64,000 bases of DNA from Sorex araneus. Taxonomy: Eukaryota > Chordata > Mammalia > Eulipotyphla > Soricidae. Shown piece after piece: positions 49,837 through 61,951 of this stretch; the stretch's first letter is position 1, and every line of letters begins with the position of its first letter. The stretch is from positions 190,398,972 through 190,462,971 of the forward strand of contig NC_073303.1 of NCBI RefSeq assembly GCF_027595985.1, read 5' to 3'. Under the pieces are notes generated by a model. It worked only from the letters and a program-made list of their open reading frames with translations, searched no databases and was not told the DNA's origin. The position numbers and the translations under genes are program-made.

Positions 49837-50889
49837 TTTTTTTTAATTTATTTATTTTTAATTAGAGAATCACCGTGAGGGTACAGTTACAGATTTATAC
49901 ACTTTTGTGCTTATACTTCCCTCATACAAAGTTTGGAACCCATCCCTTCACCAGTGCCCATTCTCCACCACCTGTAAACCCAGTGTCCCTCCCACCCTCC
50001 CCAATCCCATCTCCCCCCCACCCCACCCTGCCACTGTGGCAAGGCATTCCCTTCTGTTTTCTCTCTCTAATTAGCTGTTGTGGTTTGCAATAAAGGTGTT
50101 GAGTGGCCGCTGTGCTCAGTCTCTAGCCCTCATTCAGCCCGCAACTCCCTTCCCCCACATGGCCTTCGACTACAATGTAGTTGGTGATCGCTTCTCTGAG
50201 TTGACCTTTCCCCGGAACGTGAGGCCAGCCTCGAAGCCATGGAGTCAACCTCCTGGTACTTATTTCTACAGTTCTTGGGTGTTAGTCTCCCACTCTGTTA
50301 TTCTATATGAGTGCAATCTTTCTATGTCTGTCTCTCTCTTTCTGACTCATTTCACTCAGCATGAAACTTTTCATGCCCATACACTTGACTACAAAATTCT
50401 TGACCTCCTTTTTTCTAACAGCTGCATAGTATTCCATTGTATAGATGTACCAAAGTTTCCTCAACCAGTCATCCGTTCTGGGGCATTCGGGTTTTTTCCA
50501 GATTCTGGCTATTGTAAACAGTGCTGCGATGAACATACATGTGCAGATGTTGTTTCGATTGTACTTTTTTGCCTCTCTGGGATATATTCCCAGCAGTGGT
50601 ATTGCTGGGTCAAATGGGAATTCAATATCTAATTTTTTGAGAGTCGTCCAAATTGTTTTCCAGAAGGGCTGAACCAGTCGGCATTCCCACCAGCAGTGAA
50701 GAAGGGTCCCTTTCTCCCCACATCCTCTCCAACAGCGGTTGCTTTTGTTCTTTTGGATGTGTGCTAGTCTCTGTGGTGTGAGGTGGTATCTCAAAGTTGT
50801 TTTGATCTGCATCTCTCTGATGATTAGTGATGCAGAACACTTTTTCATGTGCCTTTTGGCCATTCGTATTTCTTCCTTGGTAAAGTTTC
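49837..50889 (-). mobile_element. L1 retrotransposon 3' end, minus strand
   Basis: About 1.05 kb of L1 in minus orientation, encoding the last ~185 residues of ORF2 (GYNSS-type ending with [20 protein letters not shown]) in one open frame (50303-50863) plus the 3' UTR and an A-rich tail seen as T-rich at 49837-49865. It is flanked by a perfect 14-bp duplication TTCCAACAGATTTT (49823-49836 and 50890-50903). It is closely similar to the end of the plus-strand L1 at 44970-47844 and looks young. Confidence 0.95.
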
Positions 50890-51574
50890 TTCCAACAGAT
50901 TTTAAATGCTACAAGGTTTACTGAATATATTTTATGGTAATATTCAGAACATAAATCCTAGACAGAACACTACACAGAAAATATATAACATTAAAAGTCT
51001 AAGATGTTCATCTACTTCTCTTTGATGATAATTGGGATTGTCAGATAATGCTGTTTTCTGGCTTCTCTGTTGAGCAAGTACTGCTTTTCTATTTATAACT
51101 AGTAAGAAATCTGAAGTATACTCATACCAGTAAACTCCCTGCCTGTAGCAACTTAAGACTTCCAGATTTATCGACAATTGATGATTCCTGTTTTAGGTTG
51201 ATTTTTTAAATTTCACAGTGGTTTTAAAATGACAATTTTTCTAAATTCACAGCTTCCTTTTGCATTTATACTTGGCATTCTTCTCAAAGAATGCTCTTTC
51301 CCTATTGTCTACTTGCCTAACCTATCATCACGAGACTCAACACGAGTTGAGTCTATACCTGAGTTGAATCTATAGTTGAGTCAAAAAATTCAAGATTTTT
51401 GTAATTTCCATGTAAATCCTTGGTTTTTCTTTCACTGGCTTCTGATATTTATCAAGGCATTGCCAAGCCTTTGGTTACCCTCTTTTGTTTGTTTGTTTCC
51501 TATTATTTCCTTGCAGATACACATCACCCAAACCTAGTGTTTTGGTTTGTTCTGTTTTTTCACTGCTGTAGTTT

Positions 51575-51648
51575 TTATTGTGGTACCAGGGATTGGTCCT
51601 ACATTCATGACAAATGGTCTACTGCTAAGCTATATCCAGGTCTCAAAC
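51575..51648 (-). mobile_element. tRNA-derived fragment
   Basis: GGTACCAGGGATTGGTCCTA and TGGTCTACTGCTAAGCTATA resemble a tRNA SINE head in minus orientation. Confidence 0.4.
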
Positions 51649-51659
51649 CTGTGTTTTGT

Positions 51660-51833
51660 GTGTTTGTTTCTCAGTCACATCCAGCATTGCTTTTAGGGCT
51701 TACTCTTGTCTTTGTGTTCAGGGAACACTTCTGGTTGGCCCAGGGAGCCACATAGAGCTCCGGGAGATCAAACACAGGTCAGCCATGTGCAAGGCAAATG
51801 CCTTATCCACTGTATTAACTCTCTGGCCCCCCC
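51660..51833 (-). mobile_element. Old SOR-like SINE
   Basis: Minus copy: TTTGTGTTCAGGGAACACTT, GGGAGCCACATAGAGCTCCG and CATGTGCAAGGCAAATGCCT. Confidence 0.7.
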
Positions 51834-51991
51834 AAGCTTATTCTTTTTTAAAAAGATTAATGTGTGCACTTTGTTTACAGTGAGGTTCTAGAATGTAGCA
51901 GAAATGTAAGATTGGACCAACAATTCTCACACACGTGCAGTGTATGCTCTGCTACTGAGCCACACACTGAAACCATAGAAATGCAATCTAC

Positions 51992-52158
51992 CATATTTTG
52001 GGGATGGGGCACACCCAGTGGTACCCAGGGCTTACTCTTGACCTCTGAACTCAGGTTTTAGAGGGTCTCGGGGCACCATCTGTGGTGACATGGATCTAAC
52101 CCCCATTGGTCACAACCCAAGGCAGGAACCCTAAGTGCTGGGTTATCTTTCCAGTCCC
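51992..52158 (-). mobile_element. Old SOR-like SINE
   Basis: Minus copy: GGCACACCCAGTGGTACCCA, CTCGGGGCACCATCTGTGGT and TTATCTTTCCAGTCCC. Confidence 0.6.
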
Positions 52159-52973
52159 TAGATATGCAATAATTGTCACTGATGATCTTAAGGATGCTTG
52201 GAATGAAAAAAAGGCACTTCATTGTGGCAGGAATAAAAATCATTTTGTGGATGATCACTGTCATCAAAAGGTCTGATATGACTGCTATTTCTTGATACTT
52301 TTCTTTTCAGAGCAGAGGACTAATGCTCACCAGCGGGTCTTCTCTCCCCCTGTACATTCTTCCTCCAACTGAGTGCTCTTATAAGGTAACCTTGGCTAAA
52401 GTATTATCTAATTTTTATGGGGCTTTCTGACTATAGACTAAGTTGGATTGTTATTTCAATTATCACAGGGTTAATGAATTGCTATGGGTAAAAACATCTT
52501 AAGTTTCCACAGATGAAAGAGTTTGAAAGGCATTCAATACTCTTCTGTTGTTTCCTGATCCTTTAAGTAAAAACTTAATTAGTGACTTTGAGAAGGAAAT
52601 GAGAAGTAATCAAGCACATTATGTTCTCCAAGACCCAGTCTTTTTGCAGTAAAAATGCTTCCACCATAAGGTCCATTACGTGTCTTGCATTATTCAATTC
52701 CCAGAACGATGAATTTATGGAAAAAACAACAGTGCTACTATGATCCATCAGCATGAACAATGTCACTACAAAGTATTAAAATGTGTTCCCATGCATTAAA
52801 TGGAAACTTCAAACTCAGGAAAATGCAGGATCTCACATTAACATAATGATGTTTGGGAACTTGTATCCTAATTTTATTTAGACTTTGGAGGGAAAAAAAT
52901 GAAATGTTTATTCTTTTCATTGTCATCATCGTAGTTGGAAGGCTTAATTTTCGCAGTTTAAAGGTACTGGTGA

Positions 52974-53143
52974 TGGGGCTGGAGCAATAGCACAGCGGGT
53001 AGGGCGTTTGCCTTGCACGTGGCCGACCCGGGTTCGATTCCCAGCATCTCATATGGTCCCCTGAGCACTGCTGGGAGTAATGCCTGAGTGCATGAGCCAG
53101 GAGGAACCCCTGTGCATCGCTAGGTGTGACCCAAAAAGAAAAA
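52974..53143 (+). mobile_element. SOR-A SINE, well preserved
   Basis: The best plus-strand reference copy. The tRNA-derived head has a Pol III A box TAGCACAGCGG (52988-52998) and B box GGTTCGATTCC (53031-53041). The body ends CATCGCTAGGTGTGACCC plus an A-rich tail. A perfect 14-bp duplication AAAGGTACTGGTGA flanks it (52960-52973 and 53144-53157). Confidence 0.95.
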
Positions 53144-53445
53144 AAAGGTACTGGTGAAACTTTCTGGCAGCCTTATCTGGTACATGCAGAGCTGTGCAGG
53201 GTGGCCCCTGAGGTTTCCTCACAGTGATGGACTCAAGTCCCGTCTGCTGTAGTGTTTGCCTTCACTCCTGGGAAACTGTAATATCCCCATGCCAGGTGTG
53301 CAATAGCACTGAGCAGGGCTGGGGTCCCCGAGGAATGCATGCAAAAAGAAAATACAATATAAAATATGAAAAATAATTTTAATAATGATTTCAACATATA
53401 CATCTTCAATAATTGGATTGAACTGAATAATTGAATGAATTGAAA

Positions 53446-53672
53446 TAGAATGACAGCACAGCGGGTAGGGCGTTTGCCTTGCACACGGCCGACCCAGGTT
53501 CAGTTCCTCCGTCCCTCTTGGAGAGCCTGGCAAGCTACCGAGAGAATTCCTGGCAAGCCACCCATGGAGTATTCGATATGCCAAAAACAGCAACAAGTCT
53601 CACAACGGAGACGTTACTAGTGCCTGCTTGAGCAAACAGATCAACAATGGGATGACAGTGCTACAGTGCTAC
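53446..53672 (+). mobile_element. SOR-B SINE
   Basis: Near full-length copy (GACAGCACAGCGGGTAGGGC to GTGCTACAGTGCTAC) with a deletion in the middle module (GAGAGAATTCCTGGCAAGCC). Confidence 0.85.
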
Positions 53673-54224
53673 AATTTTAATAAAACTTCTTCTAATCAAG
53701 CACAAGTACCTTGATTATTAGCTATAGAGTTCTTCTCTCTGCCTTCTCCCCAATTGTTTCATGGGAATCTCTTACTTTTCTCTGGAGTTATGGTTTGCCA
53801 GGTGAAAAACAGGGATTAGGAAGGAATAAAATTAATGTACCCACTTTTCCCCCCTTATATCCCAGCATATAATCTTCTTCCAAACCCTGATAATATTCTC
53901 AGGAAGCTGGCAAGATTCTAAGTTTTGAACTGCATCTGTAGTGAGGAACAGTAACACATTCCAGAAAATAATCTAAGGTAAATCTCTAGACATTGATGTA
54001 TAACTCAATCAGATCTTGTTATGAATTGAGTTATGATACCTTCGGCCATGCTTGCTGACCACCTGTTATGTGTCAGTCCTGATTTTATTTATCTGACATT
54101 GAGTGGTGAACAAATAAACAGTAATTACTGCCTTATGGAGCTAATGTTCTAGGAAGAAAAGAACAATTATAGCAATGCTTAGGCAAACTATATATGAATC
54201 TTAGAAGATTTAAGGCAATATGCA

Positions 54225-54225
54225 A

Positions 54226-54256
<31 letters not shown>

Positions 54257-54258
54257 AT
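54225..54258 (+). repeat. AAAT tetranucleotide repeat
   Basis: Eight or so AAAT units inside the ancient repeat at 54060-55650. Confidence 0.93.
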
Positions 54259-54649
54259 GGAGTGTGCTGTGGAGAGAGACTCAGTAAAATCTTAAATAGG
54301 GTGATCAGGGTGAGGGTCATTCAGAACACTCATTCCGATCCAATATTTGAATTACATAAGTGAATTCTCTAGATAAGAGTATACCTGTGTGTCCATTGAT
54401 GAGCAGAGGAAATATGACTGGAGTAAGAGTAGCAAGACAGGAAATCAGAGAAACCTAAGCACAGTATTGCAGGCCTCAGTTAAAAAAAAAATAATTGCCT
54501 TTGACTTTGGCTGAAATAATGAACCATTTGGCTTTGACTCTTCTGGCAGAAATGGGGAGCCATTTGATATTTTGAGCAGAGAAAAGGTAAAATATAGCAT
54601 CTACCTTAAAAGGTTCAATTTGGTTATGACGTTAAGAATAGATCTTGGA

Positions 54650-54971
54650 CAGGACGGTAGATTTGTGCTGAAAGTAGATTATGAACCAAAAATGTTGGGC
54701 TGCTTAGTACATGTATTGCAAACTGTAACATCTAGAAGGAGAGAGAGAGTAAGAGGGAATGTGCCTGCCACAGGAGGGGGGAGGGAGTGGGCAGGTGGGT
54801 GGAGAGGGGGGGTGTCGGTGGGAGTGATACTAGAAATGTTGGTGATGGAGAATGGGTACTCAAACATTGTATGATTGAAAAGTAATCATGCAAGTTTGTC
54901 AGTCTGTAGCTGTATCTCAAGGTGATTCATTAGACTTAAAAAATAATAAAATAAAATGTTAGATGAAACAA
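54650..54971 (+). mobile_element. L1 3' end inserted in an older repeat
   Basis: A 322-bp L1 3' UTR fragment (GTGCTGAAAGTAGATTATGA to TGATTCATTAGACTT and an A-rich tail) flanked by a 13-bp duplication AATAGATCTTGGA (54637-54649 and 54972-54984). It splits the older repeat spanning 54060-55650. Confidence 0.8.
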
Positions 54972-55260
54972 AATAGATCTTGGAGAATCAAAAGTGGGAG
55001 CTGGAGCAACATTGAGGATTGTAACCAAGGAATGGGGATGAGTGTTGGTGGCAGATCTCATCAGGAAAGGGGGGGTGGCAACTCTGAAACTCTGTATGTC
55101 TGGAAGATAAAACTGAAGTGTTTTCCTGCTAGACTGGATCAGATTTGACGGAAAGAGTTGTTAAGAATGACTCCAAGGATTTTTACCTGAGTTGTAGGAA
55201 AGTCAGAAATGCTGCCGATTAAGATATGAGTGGAAAAGGATTTGAAGGACCAATCAGAGG

Positions 55261-55310
55261 CATATATATATATATATATATATACATATATATGTATATA
55301 TATGTATAGC
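55261..55310 (+). repeat. TA dinucleotide repeat
   Basis: TA run with C and G interruptions, inside the ancient repeat. Confidence 0.93.
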
Positions 55311-55388
55311 TTTAAACATGTTACATTTGAGCTGTGTAATAGGCATCCAAGTGGAGGTGCCCAATAAGCAAACTAAATCTGAAATTTA

Positions 55389-55565
55389 CTGTTTTTTTTT
55401 TTCTTTTTGGGTCACACCCGGCAGTGCACAGGGGTTATTCCTGGTTCATGCACTCAGGAATTACTCCTGGCGGTGCTCGAGGGACCATATGGGATGCTGG
55501 GAATCAAACTGGGGTCAGTCGCGTGCAAGGCAAATGCCCTACCCGCTGTGCTATCACTCCAGCCC
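55389..55565 (-). mobile_element. SOR-A SINE inside an ancient repeat
   Basis: Minus copy with a perfect 16-bp duplication CTAAATCTGAAATTTA (55373-55388 and 55566-55581), inserted into the old repeat at 54060-55650. Confidence 0.95.
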
Positions 55566-56126
55566 CTAAATCTGAAATTTAAGAAAGAGAAAGCATTGTT
55601 GAAATCATCTGATGATATATATGATATTTTATTATCAGGGTCATAAGCGTTCAGTATACAGAAGAAACTTCTAGCAAATTCTAAAGTGCTTGTAAGGTAT
55701 TATTAAATTTCTTCCCTAATTGTTGAGAATTTTAATACCATGTTAAAACTATCTTATATACATAAAAAGGACCTATTTAAATTGTCTACAATATTTATCT
55801 TAATATAATACTGATCAGTCCTCATTTATCAGACACGGATTTTTTTCCTAGAACAATATGTTAGAATTTAGTGACAGATGTAGCAGGTATGAGTTGTCAT
55901 CTATTTCTTATTCCTCTGGCTGAGTAACAAATATAGCCAATGAAATAACTACTGATAATATCAGTGTCTTTCCATCTGAGGTGGACTTTGTTACTTGAAT
56001 TTTCACTCAGATGAGCTTTGATCCACTTTAGCACAGACATGCCTTCAAGATATGGGGATTATTCCAGAGAGAATCTTTATTATTACCTGTCTCCAGAGAG
56101 AGTATAGCTTAACCAATCAGGAGTCA

Positions 56127-56348
<222 letters not shown>

Positions 56349-57265
56349 TTAAGCCTTTTAAATACAACTCCATGACTGGAGGAAAGATAAGTGCTCTTGG
56401 ATAATTGTTTTTAAGGCTAACATCAGGAAAAGATAACTCTCCAAATTGGTCAAGTAAATAGTCTTGTGCATTTTAGTGGATGAGAAAAAAAGTATGTCTT
56501 TAGGGAATCCCTGCTCTTCCAGCAGAATTAACCCGTCCTTTAGACTCTGATTTTAAAAATTCATGTATTTATGTGGAGCACAATTTTTTAGCTATGCTCT
56601 CTGAAATTCTAATTAAAAAACCATTCTGCTGTACACTTAAACAGCAAATAATTTATATACTATCCATAGAGCATATGTGTTCAATAAAATTCACTTGCAA
56701 ATACTCAAGTATTAAGTAAGGCTTAACATTTTTTCCTGATGAAAACTTTTCATGAAGTAGAAATAGATATAGATTTTTTTAATAAAACAAACACCCACAA
56801 TTTTTTTAATTAACCAGAGAACAATTATAAAAAATAAATATTCTGATTGAACTCAGGAATAATGTAAGCGAGACCTCTATTTCCTGCAGCGATTATATTT
56901 TTCTTTAGAAACTTTTATATACGCAACAAACTACTGCAAGAAAACATGCATGAAAATGTAAACATTATTATTATTTGTAGATATGATATGCAAGAGTCTC
57001 TATTTGCTCAATATTTTGGAAGGAACATGAGGGTTATTTACAGAATGTAAATTTTCACCTCACAGAACGATTTCTTATAATGTGACCTAAGAAACTATAG
57101 CACAAGTTTACACATATAATGAAACAATGATGTTCATTAACATGGTTATTGTTATCAGCAAGCTATCAAAATACCCTATGTTCATAAAAAATATAACACA
57201 CCAGAGAAAGTGAATCATACACAATCATTTACAAAGGTGAGAGGTATACATGAATTGATGTACCC

Positions 57266-57425
57266 ATAATAGTACAAGCAGGTAGGTCATTTGCCTTGCA
57301 TGTAGCCAAATGGGGTTTGATCTCTGCCACCACATTTGGTCCCCTGAGTCCTGGCAGGAGACATCCCTGAGCACAGGGCCAGGGGTAAGCCCTAAGCACA
57401 AGGTGTGACCCCAAAACTAACCACA
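57266..57425 (+). mobile_element. Old SOR-like SINE
   Basis: Plus copy: AAGCAGGTAGGTCATTTGCC head, CATTTGGTCCCCTGAGTCCT body, ending CAAGGTGTGACCCCAAAAC. Confidence 0.7.
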
Positions 57426-57437
57426 GAATTAAAACTT

Positions 57438-57507
57438 AGAAAGATAGTACAAGGGGTATGGGCTTGCCTTGCACACAGCATGCCCAGCTTAAATCCCATG
57501 TCTTATG
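57438..57507 (+). mobile_element. SINE head fragment
   Basis: GAAAGATAGTACAAGGGGTA and GGCTTGCCTTGCACACAGCA are a tRNA SINE head without body, right after the older copy at 57266-57425. Confidence 0.5.
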
Positions 57508-57904
57508 TATGTATATGTTTATATATACATATGTATTATAATGAAAAGGCAAGTATTAACAAATAACCATCATGACAATGATTACAGACATAAAGCTATT
57601 TTCATATCTCAATTTCTCAATATATGCATGAATATCCTGCAAATACGGGAAAATAAGGAAAATTTTAATTTTTAATTTATATATTATCCAGTCAACTCTT
57701 TTTAGTTTTTCTGGCAATTTTTGCTAGTATTATAATCCAATTTTTCAATAATATTATATATTAGCTTACTTTTTTAAAATTAATGTTTTACTTTTTTACC
57801 TCGTAGCTCCCAAAGGTACTTGGAAATGTAATTTATTCTCAAATAAACTATCTTTGATTATGTCAGTCACCACCATCACATTACTCTGGCATTGCTTCCT
57901 GCTG

Positions 57905-58185
57905 ATTCAAGCCACCATGAGATACACAGTTACAAAGTTGTTCATTATTGGATTTCGGTCACACAATATTCCATCACCTGTCCCTTCACCAGTGCACATT
58001 TCTCACCACCAATGTCCCCAGTTTCCCTCCCATCCCCTCCCCCTAGCCTGCCTCTATGGCAGGCATTTTTCTTCTCTCTTTCCTTTTTGACGTTCAGGTC
58101 TGCAATACAGGTACTGAGGTTATCATGTTTGCCCTTTATCTACTTTCAGCACTCAGTTCTTGTCCGGAATACTCATATTTAAAGA
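57905..58185 (-). mobile_element. L1 3' end fragment
   Basis: Minus-oriented L1 3' end with CACCATGAGATACACAGTTA, CCCTTCACCAGTGCACATTT and GCCTGCCTCTATGGCAGGCA on the plus strand. The right end reaches the GTGCTGAAAGTAG region in minus sense. Confidence 0.7.
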
Positions 58186-59649
58186 AATATCCATGAGTTT
58201 CCATTTTTTTCATATACCAATTGCTATCCCCTACCAAATTCTTAGAAATCACATACGTGATCACCTCTAACTTTTCCACCCATCATAGTAAGTCATTTAC
58301 AGTTATATTTTGTCCTTATGATTATTTTCATCTTCCTGCATGCCAACTTAATAGACAATCCCTCTAGAGTTTGTAATTTTTTTCTGGACCAGTTTGATGG
58401 TTTCTAGATCCCATAATTGCTATTTCTCATCAAATTGTCATTTACTGAATCACAATCCTGAATAGCTTCTTTACAAAGTGCTTGAGGAAACAACCGTTAC
58501 GAGGCCTTACATGCCTAAAAATAACTTTGTGCTTCAATCTAAGTTGAGAGTTCTTAGCTGATATTATATCTCAGAAATATAAAAATCTTCTATTTATAGT
58601 GTCTTCTAGATTATTTTGTAGAGACATTCCATGTTATTCTAATTTTCTTTGTATAATTAGAATGCATAATTTGTATAATTAGATGACTTCCCCATCCCTT
58701 TCTTTTTCTTTGGAATTTCTCATTTTGTTCCCAGTATTATGCAATTTCAAGCGTTTGGATTTTCCAAACAAAATTCAAACTCCTAGTACTTTTCACGACT
58801 GAAGACTTACACTACTGTAACACTATTACCTGAAGTATAATAACATTTTTAAAAGAAAAGAATGGAAGTTACCAATGAGGAAAATATAAGATGAAGCAAA
58901 ATTAAAAAGTGACTTCTGAAATATACAGCCTAGGTTCTAGTTAGAGCTAGGTAACTCTAAGAACTTCGTTCCACTGCCTTTTATCCATCCCTTTGACTAC
59001 TATGTATTTCCTTATCGTGAAACAACTTCAGCTTGGTACCTACCTGGTACTTCCCAAATCCCACTTCTGTGTGCAAGTTCACTTGCCAGGTACATAAATC
59101 TAATGCTCAGTGCTGCCTGAGTACCTAGTCTGTACATTCTAGGGAAGGACCATGAACTCTTTCTCGAACCTTTGGTTTACCTCCAAATCCAGAAATTTGG
59201 GGATTTTGGAAGAGGAATGCCAAGCATGAACTACATATTGTGTATTATATGCTACCTGCAAAGTTAGCATACTGAGTTAACTGTATGCTTTCCTGTAATA
59301 AAGGTAGGAAAATTACACTCTTGAGTCACATAGAGGCTAGAAAAAAGCACCTGTTTTCTTCTGGTCCAATTTTGTCATTCTCTGAATTAGGCAAAATTTT
59401 AACTTTCTACAAAGCTGGAGGATTTCAGAATTACAGATAAGGAGCTGTAAATGTGCATTTATACTTTATAGAAGTTTTTTCTCCAAGATTCTTTCTCACT
59501 CACTTAAATGAAATAAGAATTCCAATAGTCTCCTTTAAAATATTCCTATATTCATTTTGACTTTATTAGTAACTTATAACAGTAGAATGAAACAGTAGAA
59601 TGTGGGTGATATTAGTAATTAAGGAATGGCAGAGTCTGACATTTAACAA

Positions 59650-59780
59650 ATATTATTTTTAATTGAGGTATAGTTGATATATGACATCATATTAGTTTCA
59701 GGTGTACAGCTTAATGATTCATATTTGTATCTATTGTAAAATGATGGCCATAATAATTCTACCTAATATCTGTTACCATA
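59650..59780 (-). mobile_element. Ancient L1 3' end relic
   Basis: The plus strand reads TTTTTAATTGAGGTATAGTT and TTAGTTTCAGGTGTACAGCT, hallmarks of the 3' end of old mammalian L1 in minus orientation. Confidence 0.6.
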
Positions 59781-60465
59781 TATTAGCAAACAAATATTTT
59801 CAAGATAAAGGATTTGTCATAAGAGATAATTTAAAATAAGAAAATGAAAAGTAATTTGGAAACCTCCCTTATATTATGATTTTCATGTCTAAATAAGATT
59901 AAATTGGAGAGCTTAATTTATGTTCCAGAAATAATCAATGGTCCAATTATTCAAGACAGAGTTTATAAAGTGTGTATTATGGAGGCTGCTAAGCTATCAA
60001 ATTGGGATATATTTATATTAATTAATTCCTTATTTTAATAGACAAAGAAGAAAATTAGTCACATTTTGTTTCCTTGTTGGCAGCTGCAGCAAAAGTACGT
60101 GCTTTTGAGGTCAATAATGAGGTTGCAACTAATGTGTTCAATGAGGTTTTTGATTAAATCATGATTTTGGTGTCCTTGATCCTTTGATACCCATTAGCAG
60201 TTATAAATTAGTTATTTAAGACATGGCCAAATTTACAACTCATGGCATTATTTACTATGTTATTAAGGAAAAGCATAAACAAAAATATCCCTTCCTGAAT
60301 ATCAATACTCTGATTTAGCCAACAGAATGAGTCTTGCTATTAATTTGGGAAATTTGGCATGATTGAAAACAACAATGAAAACTTAAGGGATGCATTTTTT
60401 GGAAATAATGCATTGCCTGGTTTGTATATTATGCCTTACAATAGACCACAACTTATTTTAATCTT

Positions 60466-60651
60466 CTTTATTTATTTATTAATTTTTGCTTTTTGGGTCA
60501 CACCCAGCGATGCACAGGAGTTACTCCTGGCTTTGCACTCAGGAATTACTCCTGGCGGTGCTCGGGGGACCATATGGGATGCCGGGGATCGAACCCGGGT
60601 GGGCCGCATGCAAGGCAAATGCCCTACCCGCTGTGCTATCACTCCGGCCCC
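60466..60651 (-). mobile_element. SOR-A SINE, well preserved
   Basis: Minus copy close to what I take as consensus, with duplication TATTTTAATCTT (60454-60465 and 60652-60663). Confidence 0.95.
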
Positions 60652-60663
60652 TATTTTAATCTT

Positions 60664-60800
60664 TTTTTAAAATTTGTGAATCACTGTGAGATACAGTTAC
60701 AAACTTATGAACTTTTGTGTTTGCATTTCAGTCACATAATGATCGTTTTCCCATTCCTCCACCAGTGCCTATTCTCCTCCACCAATGATCCCATGCGATG
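60664..60800 (-). mobile_element. L1 3' end fragment, short
   Basis: Short minus-oriented L1 tail (AATCACTGTGAGATACAGTT, CCACCAGTGCCTATTC) directly after the right target duplication of the SINE at 60466-60651. The SINE inserted next to or into its A-rich end. Confidence 0.6.
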
Positions 60801-61639
60801 CTGTGACTGAACCTGGGATATCAACAATCTTTTGTTTCCTTGAAATGATTTTACTATCAATGATATTTAGAGAGAACAGCGATGTGAAAAGAATACCTGG
60901 AGGACACTCCCCATCTTTCTTGACATGACAAATCTTACAAAAGCATTTTATAAAATAGTTTCATAGAATAGACTTATGCATGTTCTATGCAATAGTTTAA
61001 TGGCATCAGTTCCAATAAAAGATGAAAATTTAAGTAAACTTAGATGTATATTTTATCCATGTGAGGCTTAAGCAAAAGTACGGAATATTTCCATTAGGAT
61101 AAAATTTTCATTTCACTATGAGCTTTTAAGAAGTGCCCAAATGAGAGAGTGGCATATTATTTTTTAAAAAAGACCATAATTTCAAAAGCTAAATTTAAAA
61201 TGAATTCACTTCCAACTATGATGAAAAATGAAGTACAAATGAAGAAAGGCATTTTTGTCTGTTATTCAAGGGGTGATAAAATAGTCCTATTTATGATAAT
61301 CCACAGATGATGAAATAAGAGAATGAAAAAAATATCATTCCAAGAGAGGGATGAAAGGAACCTACATATGGAGAAGGATAAAATTGGAAACATTTTTTCT
61401 TTCAATATATTTAAACCACTCTATTGGTCAATGCATTAAAATATTGCAATACAATATTTTTATGCTCAACACTTTTAAAAACGAGATTTTTATTCTTAAC
61501 TTACTGGTAATTTATAAGGTATACTATTTAGTGAAACATTTACTGGCTTAATTTTAGAATAAATTATTTCCTTCGTGCTTCATCAATAAATCATTAGAGA
61601 TGAAAATATTAGGGGAAATAACTCAATAGATTATGCTTC
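60801..61639. other. AT-rich intron 2 sequence
   Basis: Nothing recognised. The same holds for 63176-63799. Confidence 0.45.
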
Positions 61640-61656
61640 TCAATATTAAGGGTACT

Positions 61657-61826
61657 GGGGCTGGAGCAATTGAACAGCGGGTAGGCCGTTTGCCTTGCAC
61701 GAGGCCAACCCAGGTTTGATTTGCAGCATCCCATATAGTCTCCTGAGCACTTCCAGGGGTAATTCCTGAGTGCAGAGCCAGGAGTAATCCCTGTGCATCA
61801 CCGGGTGTGACACAAAAAGAAAAAAA
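61657..61826 (+). mobile_element. SOR-A SINE
   Basis: Full-length plus copy with an A-rich tail and a 17-bp duplication with one mismatch (TCAATATTAAGGGTACT at 61640-61656, TCAATATTAAGAGTACT at 61827-61843). Confidence 0.93.
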
Positions 61827-61951
61827 TCAATATTAAGAGTACTTAGTTCTGTAACATCAGGAGTGAATTGGCTTCTTTAGCCAATCTCACACCCCAGAGC
61901 ACTATAACTTCAGATATTAAATAAATTTCTACTAAATATTTTTACATTACA

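Larger units (their letters stand above)
50904..54059. other. Intron sequence with scattered SINEs
   Basis: 50904-51570, 52159-52959, 53158-53445 and 53673-54059 are unique; nothing recognised. Confidence 0.45.
54060..55650 (+). repeat. Long ancient mammalian interspersed repeat, split by younger insertions
   Basis: Several phrases of one old repeat occur in order: GTGGTGAACAAATAAACAGT, ATGGAGCTAATGTTCTAG, AGGGTGATCAGGGTGAGGGT, GGGGAGCCATTTGATATTTT, AGAATGACTCCAAGGATTTT and AATAGGCATCCAAGTGGAGG. It is interrupted by an AAAT microsatellite, an L1 3' end (54650-54971), a TA run and a SOR-A SINE (55389-55565). I recognise the consensus wording but cannot name the family with certainty. Confidence 0.5.

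Noticed and set aside
52988..53041. tRNA gene
   Set aside because: A and B boxes belong to a SINE head with body, A-rich tail and target duplication; no cloverleaf of a working tRNA.
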